From the NCBI GenBank assembly GCA_030704615.1, contig CM060731.1, positions 69,356,756 through 69,420,755 of the forward strand: a stretch of 64,000 nt of DNA, read 5' to 3'. The notes under the pieces were generated by a model. The model was not told the DNA's origin, searched no databases, and saw nothing but the letters and a program-made list of their open reading frames with translations. A program made the position numbers and the translations under genes. Numbering within the stretch: position 1 is the first letter of the stretch; each line of letters starts with the position of its first letter. Of this stretch, positions 22,719-40,740 are shown piece after piece. The DNA is from Takakia lepidozioides. Lineage: Eukaryota; Streptophyta; Takakiopsida; Takakiales; Takakiaceae.

Positions 22719-25700
22719 ATGCAGGGAGAGTACCATGTAGTGGGAATCAAGGCAGGTTCAACAAGCCGAATGCGTCGGCTTCATAAGCAGCTGTCATTTC
22801 CTTACAAATGCAACCAGAGTGCTCGCCTATCTTGTTTGATGCTTGTAGTCTTCCTTCTAGTGGCTACCTGTACCGGATGGGCTACTCACATTGCCAACAA
22901 GTGGCCTGGGTATCCGGGTTTCTATTTTCTAAGTATTGGCGATTTTGGCACGGGATCCGATGTGCAAATGGCTGTTGCTCGTCAGGTGTGGCTTCGCACT
23001 TCAATTATTTCCTCGAGTTTCCCCTCCTCCTTCAACTCTTCTTTTCCAATTGCAGATTTTGATTTTCAAGAGCTTGAATAGAAGGTACTTGAATTGACGA
23101 TGCCCAACTGATGACCCGCTCTTTGGCATGTAGAATTGGGGTGTAGAGTTAGACTGGTCTCACCATGGACATCAGTTGCATTGTTTCGAGAGTGGAGCCC
23201 GATGAGGTATAGTGCTCGGGAAAAATTCTCTTCCTTGAGTACTGCCCACATTAGAGGGTTGGCTCTATGTAGATAGAATAGTAATCTCCCGCGGTGCTAT
23301 GATCTCACAACGTTGTGGACTAGGCGTCAATCGTTTTCTTTCTTGTGTAGTGGTCCAGGAATGACCTCTGGTTGAATAAGTGGACACCAGCCCACACATG
23401 GGGTGCCTGGAATATACTTTTTTAGAGCTTGTCCTTAGTTATTCTCCCGGTAGTTGTGCTGTTACTGGTAGCTTTGACTGCTGCACCATGTGCATTTTTC
23501 CATGCCACAGCAAAGGGGGTAATGGACCTGTCAACTGTCATATATTGCCTGTGGTTCATGAGTTTACTCCTTTTAGTAACTGTCGATGTTCATGCTGCCA
23601 ATGAGTAGAGTACTATGATACATTTCATGAGGACAAGGATAGTAGTGACGATGACTGGAAAATGTGATGGCATGACATGCAGATGGGAGTGACTGCAGCC
23701 AACTACAATGTGGAGTTTGTAGTGGGTGTGGGTGATAATTTCTATCAAAGTGGCATTGTGGGGCTAGATGATCCACAATTGAAGGAAAAGTTTGAGGTTG
23801 AGATTCCTCCTACCTCTCTTTATAATTAATTCTTGTTTGTGGACGGTGTGTGGATCCTTTACAAATGTGCATAGTCGAAGTAAAAAGGAATGCTCTGGTC
23901 TTTGATTTTCAAGTCCAGAATAGGAATTTTTCTTTTCTGGTCTTGCAAGTGGGGATGCTTCATGTAAGGGCGGCAGGAATGGACGACCAGTCAGTTGTTG
24001 GCCTGAGCCAAAATAGAAAGGTAAACCTGCACTGGAGTATCAGGGACTTGTATGTATGTCTGAACTGCAGAAGGCTAATTTGATGCTTTTTCTGAGGGAG
24101 GGATACCCAAGAATTGCAATGTGTGTCCTCTCCCTGACAAACTGTTCTCATGTGTTTGTGGATTTGATTGCAGAATATTTATTTACACCCGGCACTCCAA
24201 GTGCCCTGGTATGTCTTGATCCAACTTCATGCAAGCTTGCCACCCTGTATGCTGTGAAAAGTGTATTTTCCTCTTCTTGATGAGTAGTCTGGTCTTGGTG
24301 ACCATATCATGGCTTGAATGCATCCAAGTTAGTTGCTGTTGGATTATGTTTATTCCCATGCTACTCATAGAAACAGGTGAACAAGGCCAATTGTTAAGTA
24401 GGACATCCTTGTGTTATGCACGCTTGAGATTGGCTATAGCTCCCAAGCAATAACCTTAAATTGCAGGTACATTGCATTAGGAGACCATGACCAACGGGGC
24501 AGTGTGGCTGCACAAGTTGCCTACTCCAGTCTGTCAAACCGGTGGAGAATGCCGGCGCCCTATTATGTTAAGCGCATTGTCTCTGAGTATGGAGGCCAAA
24601 CCCTGGATCTCATCTTTACTGACAGCGTTGGTCTTGAGGTATTGGAAGCTTTTTTGGACTTAGTAGTGACCAACTAGTCATGCCAAAATGGAGCCAAAGA
24701 TTCTTGTTTCACTTGCAGGTCTGGAAAGTTTGCATTGCCTACAGGGTGTATTACATGTGTGTACAACTTTCAGATTAACTAAAACTTTGTAGCCAGATTG
24801 CATCGTGGAATGAAGCACCTAAATTGTTCCTTTCCTCTCATATAAATCTTAGTCGTATGCACTCCCAAGTGAAAAATCTACAATATTAATTTGGACTTTG
24901 ATATCCATGACAGCCATTCTGGGGTTACATCCCAAGTAACATGTGTTTTACAGTATTGCATGACCACAGTACCTCATGTAAATAATTAACCATGGGAAGT
25001 GGGTTGTAATCCATCTTATCATGCGGAACTTGACAAAGATCACCTCTGAGAACTGTTGTAATCTGCTATTTGCGTAATTAACTGGTTGTGAGTTTTGATG
25101 ACAGTCTGTTGGTTGAGTAACCTCTGGCAGAGATTTTCAGGTCAGCTGGCTGATAAACTGCCGACCATGTATAGGGTGCCATTTTGAAGCCTAACGAGGA
25201 GAGAAGATTTCAAAAGGATTACAATGAATCGTTTGCTGGGGCTGAGGTGAGCCACAAATGCAACCTTTTTTTCTTTGTTGCTGTATATGTAATTAGATCG
25301 CTTTATGTAGGGGACACAAAGTGATACAAAGATACACAGATACAAAGTGATATAGTGAATGATCTTGGGTTGTAGAAGCTTTTATGAAGGCCCAAGTAGT
25401 ACACGCCTGCGCAGTGCAGAATTATGTCATGTATGGTGGACCACCTGGAGTAGAATGCTCTGAGTTGGTCAGGTTTGATGCTTGAATCTTGCCTGTGGTG
25501 GTGCTCTTGATGCTTAAGCAGCTCAAGATTGGCATTCCATCAATCTGGGGTTTAGCAATGGACTGGCAGGCTGACATTAACATTCATGAGACAGTCTGGC
25601 TGGCCCTAGTGAACTCCTTGTTCTCAATGATGCGACACAAACAATACTGAAGGTTGAAAATCACTTTGTGTCAACCCTGTCAATTTTGGTGGGAAACCTG

Positions 25701-27867
25701 CACCTTTGTCAGGAGGTTAATTTTTGCCGTCTGTTTCAAAGGCGGGGCGTGCACAGTTGCGTTGGCTTGAGCAAGTGCTGGCAGAGAGCACTGCAGATTG
25801 GTAAGTGCCTAAATGAAGTGATTGAAGGTGTTATCAAATGCTGTGCTAGTACTTTGTGAATTGTGACATAAAATGGGTGTGCGGAGCTCCTTGCTTCCTT
25901 GGTGCTTCACTGCAGACGGCCGCAGGTATGCCCTGGAGCATGGGGACCCCCTTCCCGTTGTCATATTCAATTGAGATTCACTTTCACTTGTGAGCCGAGC
26001 TGAGCACCCTCATTCCTGAAAAATAAATTCAAAGATGGACTCCTCCCAGAGCAACCTTAAATTATGGTGTCTATTAACAGCAATAAACCAGGGCAACATG
26101 GTGGCCCAACCTTCCTTAAAGGACACAAAAGCCCCCCAGGTACCCACACATTATGTGGCCCTGGTGGTTGGGTTGGCTATAATGGGGGTATCCAATGTAC
26201 ACCTATAAAGTTTTCAACCTCCAACAAGTTGCAAGGTGGCCTAACCACTGGGGCGTATGTTGGATGCTCTCATCCTACTAACCAAGCATGCCGTGGCAGT
26301 GATCTTAGTAGGAACAGTGGATATGGGTCCTTGATCACAAAATTTAGCAGAAGTCAACCATTTGCATGCTTGAATTTTTAGGGCAATCAGGCACAAATGC
26401 GATGCCTGTGGATCCTGCCGATAATGTCTTTTGCGCTCCTTTTTGCAATTAAAGCCTGAAGTTGAACTCGGTGAATGAATATACCTTTGTCACAGTGTGT
26501 GTGCTGCAAGGCCTGAAGACCTGGATTTGAAAGACATACCTTACTTAGGCAACTTTCTCAGTCACAGTTCTGTGTTCTTCAAGCTGATCAGATTGTGTGG
26601 GGTCTATTTAGGCGCATTGTGGTGAGCCATCGACCAATGAGGTCATGTGCAGACCGGTCACGGTTTCCTGTCGAGGAGCGTCTGCACAAGACACTTGCCC
26701 CGCTACTCAACAAATATGGGGTGGTGCGGTTTTGGCTCCTTTCGGTCTCCTGTTCTTTGTGCGTGCCTGTGTGTAAAAGGACTCGATGCTTGTTATTCTT
26801 TCATAATCCTTATTTTCCTGGAAGTTCCAATTGATAACTGCGTATGATCATTGATTTGGCTTTGATGAATCTCAAAGATCGTGGCACTTTAGAGGAGACA
26901 TTGGGTCAATTGTCACTGATATGCTGGATATATTTTCCCAGTTCCTCAGCACTTTCAATACAGATACACTGAGGGTGAAGGTCTTGGTATGAGTTTATGG
27001 ACTTTGGCTAGCTGACTGACAGTAACTATGATGGCAGCATGTGTACATGCATGGGCATGACCACATAGGACAACACCTGGAAGAAAAGGGCCTAGTCCAT
27101 ATTGGTAACGGCGTGGGTGGGTTTGACACTCATCATGCAACTGCTAATGAGCTTACTGTATGGTTTAAGTAAGTACTTGGGAAGAGATGTTACGTGGAAT
27201 GCATTTTCCAGATAAATGTTCTTGTATGCACTTCCATTGGCAAGGGCTTGCTCCAGCTGTAATAAGTATGTTTCTGCTTTGTATCTACAGTATAATTTGG
27301 CTTGAGCAGAAGACAGGTTTACTTTGATGTCCAGGACCAAACATTTGCACAGATTGTGAATCAAGTTCCTGGTGAAGCATACTTGGTCTTACTGAATAGT
27401 GGAGGTTCATTGCTTGCAGTAACACATATCATGGATTTCTGCTTCATCATGTTACTGCGCAGCAACTGGTTAGTGAATTGTTCTTCCTTGAGCAGCATGA
27501 GGGTCCTTTTGTCAGGTACTGCAGCACGCATGAGGTTATGACGTATCCCCGATTACAAAAATCTGTCCTCTTCATGACTTGCAGAGCATTCAGGCCTAGA
27601 TTGCTAAGCTTTGAAAATTTGTTAGATTTGGTTTCCTAGCTTCAAAACAGTCTTTACCTCTCAAACCCTTAACCCAAAATTGTTTTATATCCAATACTCA
27701 GGAAAATGCACCCAGTTAGTGGGTTTCTCAGGTGAGTCACAGATGTTTTGTACATGTTTGCCCTCTGATAGTGTGTGTGTTCGTTCATCTTTCCCCATTT
27801 GCTGCAGGAGTTCATGTTTATGGACTACAATGGAACCATATTACACAAAGCAGTTGTGAAACAAAAG
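22719..27867 (+). CDS. Purple-acid-phosphatase-like metallophosphatase, multi-exon
   Basis: Eleven or more exons join in phase: 22719-22985, ~23683-23796, 24174-24208, 24467-24638, 25190-25246, 25742-25800, 26612-26723, 27038-27168, 27420-27534, 27808-27867, with a possible last exon 28667-28705 ending LAISCQERYDLI-stop. PAPs are binuclear-metal phosphatases. Motifs in order: SIGDFGTGS (D.G), VGVGDNFYQSG (GD..Y), YIALGDHDQRGS (where GNH is expected), RIVVSHRPMRS (V..H) and YMHGHDHIGQHLEE (GH.H). A hydrophobic segment near residues 39-54 (SCLMLVVFLLVATC) after a basic stretch suggests a signal anchor, so it probably acts in the secretory pathway. The Asn metal ligand is replaced by Asp. Organisation is closest to the small, TRAP-like PAP class. 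Exon edges at 26720 and 27515-27534 are uncertain by a few bases. Confidence 0.83.
25860..26600. other. Intron 6 of the phosphatase gene; no coding or known repeat recognised
   Basis: The intron between the AESTADW exon and the RIVVSHRP exon, about 810 bp. It contains an open stretch at 26064-26381 without recognisable motifs. Confidence 0.45.
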
Positions 27868-28705
27868 GTGAGAGGAGAGCCCTCTTTTTAACCTGATAAT
27901 TGTCTCCATCCAAGCAAGCACACAACTCCTATATGAAGAGGTACCATCCAATACTAGTGTGTGCCTCAGCACAGGGATTTTCTAAAATGTTGCTATCTCG
28001 TCAAATTGGACTTCTACCTGGAGTCACTGGCTTTATGGCCTTATCATAATTTGAAATCAAGAAGCTCTGTTCTAATTCTGCGTAGACATTGACCAATTGC
28101 AAGGATAGATTGTTGTTGCTGCTTACCCATTGAATGGAGAAAAATTCTTCGTCATAGTTCAAGCTGGCTATTTTGGACTCTCAATCCCACTGGCATGTTA
28201 CATATAGCTCTTCTTTATCTCTACATGTGTTGTGTGTTTATGAATACTGGACCTCTCTGTCAAAAGTTTTCCGTGTTCAGGTTGTCAGGCCATGACGAAA
28301 CTGGATTCTTGTTGTGCTGTTGTGCTAATGACATCTTCCATTTAGAACACTACTTGGATCTGATTTTAGCTTCTGTTTGGTTTTTTTATTTCACTAAGAG
28401 TGACTCTCTCAGTTGAGAGATAGGCTTCTTGTTTGTTTCTTTCCTCTTTGCGATTTACTTGAAAGGTTGATGCTCTCTTCAGTCATTCTTTTTCTTGTCC
28501 CTTGTGTTTCCAGCTTTGAAAGATGTCTACCTTGGATGTGCCTCAAAATATACATACATCTTCGGCTACCTCTAAAATTCCTGTTGAAAGCTTAGTATGT
28601 TTCGACATGGATATATTTAGCTTCTATTATACTGGCTAAACCATCATTCGTTATCTATCCATGCAGTTGGCCATCAGCTGCCAAGAGAGATATGACTTGA
28701 TCTAA

Positions 28706-31423
28706 GTACTTTGTAGGGTTGTGGCAAAAGAAAGGTCTGGAGTTGCCCACTGGTACAAGATGGAGGGCACATGCTCCCTCCTCATTGTCAATGCCCATAT
28801 CACAAACTGAGATGGGAAATGGGCATTGTGCAAATTCGTCTCCTCTATGTGATGTCCGCCAACCAAAGCGGATTAATATCCCAATTCAATTGCTCATGCC
28901 CTCACCTGAAGGGCAGGTCCATGAAAGAGTGTACACCTCAAGTTCTTCACTCAGCTCTTGATTGAGCCATATTTGATATGGAAGTGTACTCTTCAATGGC
29001 CTATGATGATACTCTAGGGTGGATATACCCATTCCCGGGACCTTACCCATTCTTGTTACATATAAAACCCACCTATTACATTTGTTTTTATTACACTTTT
29101 AAGTTCCAAGTTGCATGCCACATCATAATAGAAATAAGAAGAAGTGGTGTTGTTTGAGGGACAAGATCGATAAAATTTGTGGCAATTTGCATATTCTATC
29201 GAAAGATCTCCATGTCATTTTAATTCACCATCCAACATGCATAAGGGACAAGCTTTATGGAAGGGCTCCTGACTCCTCAACCTCAGGAACTCTCCAAGCT
29301 TTAGACTCTGAGGTAATATATGGTGAGCAGCTTTCATAAGTTCTGCATTTCTTTAGCGCGTGTAATCAACTCAGTAATAGCAAACTCGTGTATTCAACTC
29401 AGTAATAGCAACGCATTCATGAATGCTGTACTCTTTCAGCCACACTATATACTCCGGTATGATCCTTCAACCAATAAGAGATATTCACTACTCATATCAA
29501 GTTCTTCCTGACCCCTTGCTCTCTTGCCCCTGGCGTGCTCAAGTGACTAAAAAGGGTAATAACACCAGCTTTTCCCCTGGTGACTGAGGGACTAAAGGAA
29601 CCCAGTTTCATTCCATTCAGTTTCTTGGCTAGGACAAGACATACAGTATGGACGTATGGAAATCCCACATGCAAAGAGAAAAAGTAGGTGAAATCTGTAG
29701 TGGAGTAGCATTTATTCTGTCTCCTAAAATATGTCTCGCAGTCATGTCTCAGAATCATCGGCATTACATACTGGAAATAAAGACCAGGTTAACAAACTAT
29801 CAGAGGGCAGCAATATGCCGCCATGTGCAATAAATTGGTGAGCCTAATGTTAGTCTAATTCCGCGGCCACGGGGCTATTGACCGCTGCTGTGGGTTAACC
29901 TTCTCTCTGGGGGAACAAGCTGCGTGCGAACCAGAGTAGCTGTGCAAGGACCAGGGAACTGCTGTACAATTTAGGCCGGCTTTTTGACTTCCGGTATCAA
30001 GAATTTCCAACCAATAACACCGCATGAATTTGTTAGTATGGCTTTCTGTGGCTTATTTTCAGTAAGATAACGCTTGTCAAGAAGACCCTCTCAAATTTTC
30101 CCCCCCTATGTTGCTGCTCCCTTCTAAGTCACAGCCACCAAATGGGAGTGGCCTGCCATTTCCCAACCAACGAAGCCATCCTGATACATCATTTTGTATC
30201 TGCATACCAGCCTTCTGGTAGGGTTGAAGATGTTGGCCAGTCAAGTGACCTCAGTTAGATATTACTAAATTGCAAAGGAGAACACCCGCTTCACGAGTCA
30301 ATCCGTAAGTCTTGAGGCACATGCACTTGTGTACATAGCTGCATGATCTGGCCTTGGAAGAGAAAGCACAAACCCTGGCAAGCCCACCAGCATTGTAAGA
30401 AACTGACAGAACCAAATCTGTCTCGAACACCCGCTTTAAAGGGCCTGTGATTTGGTTTCCTGTCTCCCACTGACCCTGGACAGCACCTTTTAGCTCAAGT
30501 TTCCCGCACATCATATCCTCCCTTTGAGGTAAAAGCGCATTCCTGAATGCAACCACCACTGCTCTCAGACGAATGAAACGTCTGCACAAGGGAAAAGCCC
30601 TCTTCCAGAACTAATAAAGAACGGGTGTCAACTGTGGTCAAGACTCAGAACTGCTTATAGGAAAGTCTCAGACACTCAGTGGCAGCTTATGTCACACCTC
30701 TTGAGTGGAACATCGGTTCTATGTAAGCAAGACTTTGAAGGGGAGAGCAGCAACCCACGAGTTGTATTTTTCCATTCTTGGACTGGCCACAGCCAGAGAA
30801 CGCATCCCCCTTCATCACTGTGACCCATACTCGCATTATTCACTATGTTCAAAAGGAGCAGGCCATGATGGGGTCATGTCTTGTACTCTTAGAAAGATCT
30901 CGGTAGGACACTCTGGGGAAGAGGAGTGCATCACACACCTGCATCACTCTCATGTGTCCCAGACAACCAGTGGTGAAGCTTGAGAAGCCAAAGTTTTCCA
31001 ATTTTCTCTTCCAGGCAGCTAGTCCTTGTGCTGTGCAGGTGTCCTTTATGCAGCATTCCTCACCCTCTGTACCGTCCCTACATCCTCCTAGCCAGCTGGC
31101 CATGTCTTGCCAGTTGATGCCACCACATCTGGTGTATTACGCACCTGTATGTCGACTTTTGTGCCCCAAATTGCCCCCATCTCTGGGCCTCCACGGCCAG
31201 GAGAGGAGGCAGACAAGAGAGGGGCAGCAATTGAAACAATTGAAGTAATAACAGAAATTTTGTTGGTTACTAAAGACAATCTAAACTACCATGTTCCACG
31301 GAGTTACCACTAGCCATACGCCACTGCCAAGTCCATTAGGATTGACTTCAATCCTCACGTTCCCTGTTCTAGGCTCTCAATCTTCTGTGGGTCAGGCTAC
31401 TTGGCAATGAACCTGTCAATATG
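28706..31423. other. Intergenic region between convergent phosphatase and MAP kinase genes; no gene recognised
   Basis: Several open frames of 60-112 codons exist on both strands, but none shows a domain, splice structure or repeat match within the window. 3' UTRs of both neighbours presumably lie here. Confidence 0.45.
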
Positions 31424-36266
<4,843 letters not shown>

Positions 36267-37560
36267 TTACGCCAAAAGCCCCATAAGTTTCGCTGCGGTA
36301 AAATATGGAGCCATGGGAGGTAACCTCAGTGATAAGGTACATTACAGAAGTGCTCAACATACACACGTCCACCCAAGAGTAATGCCCTGAGAAACCAAGA
36401 CAGAGGAAAATTGCAGCTCTAGCGAGATTCCACACATAATCTGTCAATAAACTGCAGAAGTTGACCAACCGGCCAGCATCCGGGGGAAAAAAAACGTGGT
36501 GAAATATATGCAGGACCCGATCGGGACTCGATCAACGGCAAGAGGACATAAGAAACCTTTCGGTCGTGACAATGCGCATTACCATCTAACAAGAACGACG
36601 TGCAAGGCTAAAATGCCAGGCCCGAAAGCAAGGAAAACATGTCGGAGCATCATATGAAGTACATAAAAGAGACAACAAAACAACTACAATTTGTCCCTCG
36701 CACGATTAAACGGACTGTGAATAGAGGAAACGAGCCTGACTTTTTGTTCAGGCTCAGCTGCGTGCATCCTCTGGTCGAGCGGCCCAGAGTTTAACAGCAC
36801 CGGTTGCACAGGGGTCTCAATGTTGCTTCGAAAGGATGCAAAGTGAGGCTCCTTCACAAGCGACGAATCTTTAGCAAAATGTTCAGAACTCCCTCGAGGC
36901 AAGCGCCGGCGGCACCATTGGCGTAATCCTTCTACAAGCCCTCCTCCCATGTGCTGCTCCGCCCCCGCTTTTATCCACCCCACACACCCGTCTAAACTCT
37001 CTCTCCCACTTCACCCTGCAAACTAAACCTTTACGCCCTCAACCCCGCAGCCTGTAGCTCCATCCCTGCAAGCAACCATGATTCTGCTCCTCCTCCTCAC
37101 CCTCCATGCTCCATGTTGACTTGCTGCCAAGACACCATCTCCTAAGCTCCCTCAATCGGCACACAAAAAAGCTGGTGTCGATCGCGTCTTAGCGAAGCTT
37201 GAGATTGCTAGCCTAGTGTAACATCCACTCCATTCTCCTCCTTCCGATCCCTACTCCTCCAGCAGGCCCCAATCACAGCGGCGTAATAATCTGAAGGATT
37301 CACGCCTGCATCCACCGGCCCTCATCATCTTCTCCGCTGTCCTTCTGACTCCACTGTCTCAGCCCTGCTTAGTGGAAGAAGAGTGATGGTCGCCGAGCCT
37401 ACCCCGAGCCTCACCACCTGTTTGCCTCGAGAGATCCGAGCCTCGGGTCTGTGATTCGTCGGTCGAACCTGGTTAAAATCTAACTTACGCAAGTCTATTT
37501 CTTGGCACTGCGCGTTGGACAGTGCTGCTTTATCATCCATCACGCCCATCCGTCCATTGG
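36267..37560. other. Upstream region of MAP kinase gene; no further gene recognised
   Basis: Contains the kinase 5' leader and promoter. The open frames at 36684-36983 and 37325-37549 (minus) have no recognisable motif, so I do not call them genes. Confidence 0.4.
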
Positions 37561-39300
37561 AAAGAGAGGGGGATGACGCCGGCCAAAGCCAAGCAAATAA
37601 GAGCCCCTGTCCTTTTATTTCTATTTTGGTTTATTATTTGATTATTATTATTATTATTATTATTTTGGTAATGCTCCGCTATAGGTTTAGCCTAGTAGGC
37701 CTCGTTTCCTCTTTTTCTTTTTACTTTTTCTAAGAGGAAAAGGAAAGTACCCACCAGGAGCATTTCAACCATGAAAAATGGGATATGAGTGCAACTATTT
37801 CTTTTTGCTTTCCTGCATACATTGTGAAATGTCATCACCCAAGTCATAACGTGGCCAAGATAGGTCTCGTTGCGGAAAATGTGGCTCTCATTCATTCCCA
37901 TTGAGCTCGAAACCAATTAAACCTCAGGTTTATCGTGATATAGCCATTTTCATCCTTAACCCTTAAGTTCCCAAGCCCTTTTTGGACTTTTTACCAATTT
38001 TGGGTACCCAGCTGCAATAAATTGCCCCTAGAAACCTACCAAAAATCATCCACAGATTCCAGCCTTATAGCAATGGGCCCAGCTCATTTATGCATGACAT
38101 ACCAAAAAATGAGCCAAGTCCACCGTGGAAATTGTGGGATTATAGCGTTGGCCCGGACCTCAAATATCAGGTCCCAAAAAAAAAGTGAGAAAGAAATAGG
38201 TTTGACCAAATCAAAACCTAGCTTTCTCCAATTTTGCTTGCCCCAAGACCCACCATTTCCAAATCCATAGTGGAGTGGCCATGACCCCACTAAATTACAG
38301 GTCCAACTGATTTTTTCACCTATGGTTGCTATTCATGCAATTACATGGGGTTTGAAATCTCAAAATTGACAACAGAAAATGTGCCTCCAAATGAAGTACT
38401 TTTTTTTTCTACAAATTTTTTAAAAGCCAACTATGGATGTGTGTATGTAATGCCCACACACCACAAGTGAAGTGTTTTTTCCAAAATTGCTAATTTTCTG
38501 CCAAAAATGCCCTTTGGAGTGCAATCTGTTTTGGGCTTGTTTACCTGCCACGTCAGCGGTCAACAGCCCTTTTCAGGCCCCAAAACGTAAATTAAAGATC
38601 TAAGATATTTTTTGTAAGTCGCAGCTTTTGTTTTGTTTTTTTCTTTTGTTTTTTGCATAACTCGAGACAAATCCCTTGTCATTAAAGCTTCAGGAGTGGG
38701 CCCCATCAGATTAGATCTGCAAAAATTAGGTGGAACTGCAAATTCAAAGTGACCCGCTTCAGGTCGCTTGGGAAGTGTGTCAAAGCTCCATTGAGTCATG
38801 CTCCATGGTCTTGGGTTTCTCTTATATTTTGCCAAAGCAAGAGAGCCTATCGCCTTTGAGGCTTGTTGTTTTCTTCACATACTTACAAAGCTGGAGCATG
38901 TTGTCTTGATAACTTTTGTGCATGGCCCATGCACAACATTTGACGATCAAACCAATCATCCCTGCCATATGGGTTCAGCTTCAACGGCAAATCTCTGTAG
39001 GAAAAAACAGAATAGTCACAATTGTCAAGAGAAAAGCGACAAAGTGAAGATCATGGAATGACCATTACAACGATGAATTCTACCCATCTCCACAAGGATT
39101 TTCTGTCGTCTATCGGCGCACAAAAATCACAAAACAATGTAGTTTTAGGCCCCGTTACAGCTCGCAAAATATTTTACTAATGAAATCAGTCATGCATTTA
39201 CTATAGCAGAACTGAATGGAATACTTCTATTTTGTTTTTGTTTTTGTTTTTAGTGTATAACGGAACTATTCTAAAGTAAACCATCCCCTCCAGTCAATTT
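37561..39300. other. Non-coding region with a (ATT)n microsatellite
   Basis: An (ATT)n run lies at ~37641-37665. Otherwise low-complexity intergenic DNA without supportable genes. Confidence 0.5.
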
Positions 39301-40265
39301 CACCAATCACGCCACGCGCTACGCCTAACTAAGCGCCAGCGAACCCCAATGCAGACCTGGGACCAGACCACAGCCTCGGCAAAATAGTGAAGCCACCGAG
39401 ACTCCAGGTGGCGGCTCCACACTAGCTGCCACAAATGTAGTACTGGTGCTTACCAAGCACACGTGGCGTGTCATGGTTCTACCAGAGCATCTTACCAACG
39501 CCGCAGCGACCGGTACAAGCAGTTGCTCCCTCACCGGAAACCGGACCCGTAGTCCCCTATTGTGGGGATCACAGAATCCCCAGCGGCGCGCCAGAATAGG
39601 ATTCCACACCTATCTGCTCGCCCTTGTACCCTACCCGTAGGTGGCTATACCTACCTATACTGAAGTCAGGCCGACCGGCACAGGCGGTGGCGCAACGGCA
39701 GAGCAGTTCCGTTTGCGCAGGGCCGGCGCCGTTACGCCCACGCTTTTGGCGCTCCCGCTGGAGGTAATTCCCCTCTCTCTTCGGCTGAATTACCCCCCTG
39801 CAGATAATGTTTTTCACTGCTCCTCGCAATGACGTACCGCCCTGCAGGTAGTTCAGGCCCAGACGAGGAGCCCGTTATGGTGTTCTGCTCCTGCTTTTTG
39901 CGTGAAAGTGGTGTCCAACAGGCTTTTGAGAAAGCGTCCACGTGGTTTTCAATATTATTTATTTATTTACTTGAAAGGGGACGGATTACTTATTAATAAT
40001 CGATGGGCATGGCATCATGCACCATCATAAAAATGTGCCCCAAGTTATGGGGATGGATGAATGGTCAACGCATTATTTCCCATGCATGGTCTGCATGCCC
40101 TGCTGTTGACACGTGACGTCTGTACACAACTATAATTTTTTATCAGACTTAGTGGAATTTCCTTGAATTTTAGAAGTGTGGACTCGCCGGATGAGGACAG
40201 TAACTCCACGACCTCTTTTTCTAGTATTTTTGTTTTTCTCTTGCAAGGAAATTTTGAAAGGGGCT
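39301..40265. other. GC-rich intergenic stretch, possible repeat; no gene recognised
   Basis: 39320-39840 is clearly richer in G+C than its flanks and contains TGGCGCAACGG (~39687), an A-box-like word, but no matching B box downstream. I could not show a second copy in the window, so no element is called. Confidence 0.35.
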
Positions 40266-40740
40266 GTTGGGACCAGTGTTGGACCAGTATCATCAACATT
40301 TCATACCAGCCAGGGTATGGTATTGTCGGTGAAGAGACCTCCTTCATACCTGGCAGGTAATGGTATCAAAGTAGGTATAAAGCTTTTAATGTACCAGTCT
40401 GGTATGTATATTGTTTTTGTTTGGCCTGGTATGGTATGGTATCAATATTTCAAATTTCAAATCTTATACTGGGGGTATATCAATACTGGTATCAATATTG
40501 TTTTTTATTTTTTTATTTTTATTTTTAAACTGAAAAATAAAAATCTGTCCAAATTATACCGCTGAGGTGAGCACTTCAGTATTTCAAATTTCAAATCTTA
40601 TACTGGGGGTATATCAATACTGGTATCAATACTGTTTTTTATTTTTATTTTATTATTTTTTAAACTGAAAAATAAAAATCTGTCCAAATTATACCGCTGA
40701 GGTGAGCACTTCAGCCGCTGAAGTGATCACCTCATGGGCG
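40266..40740. repeat. MITE-like GGTAT-rich repeat with an internal ~125 bp tandem duplication
   Basis: Starts GGGACCAGTGTTGGACCAGTATC, the same terminus as the repeat at 12728. From ~40450 to ~40575 and ~40577 to ~40714 the same sequence appears twice in tandem (CAAATCTTATACTGGGGGTA, ..CTGTCCAAATTATACCGCTG, AGGTGAGCACTTCAG). GGTAT words continue to ~41170, so the element may be longer; its right end is unclear. Confidence 0.5.

Noticed and set aside
30251-30589. 112-codon minus-strand open frame downstream of the kinase
   Set aside because: No recognisable motif and no link to an exon; lies in the expected 3' region.
39325-39609. 94-codon minus-strand open frame
   Set aside because: GC-rich stretch open on both strands, no motif, no splice context.
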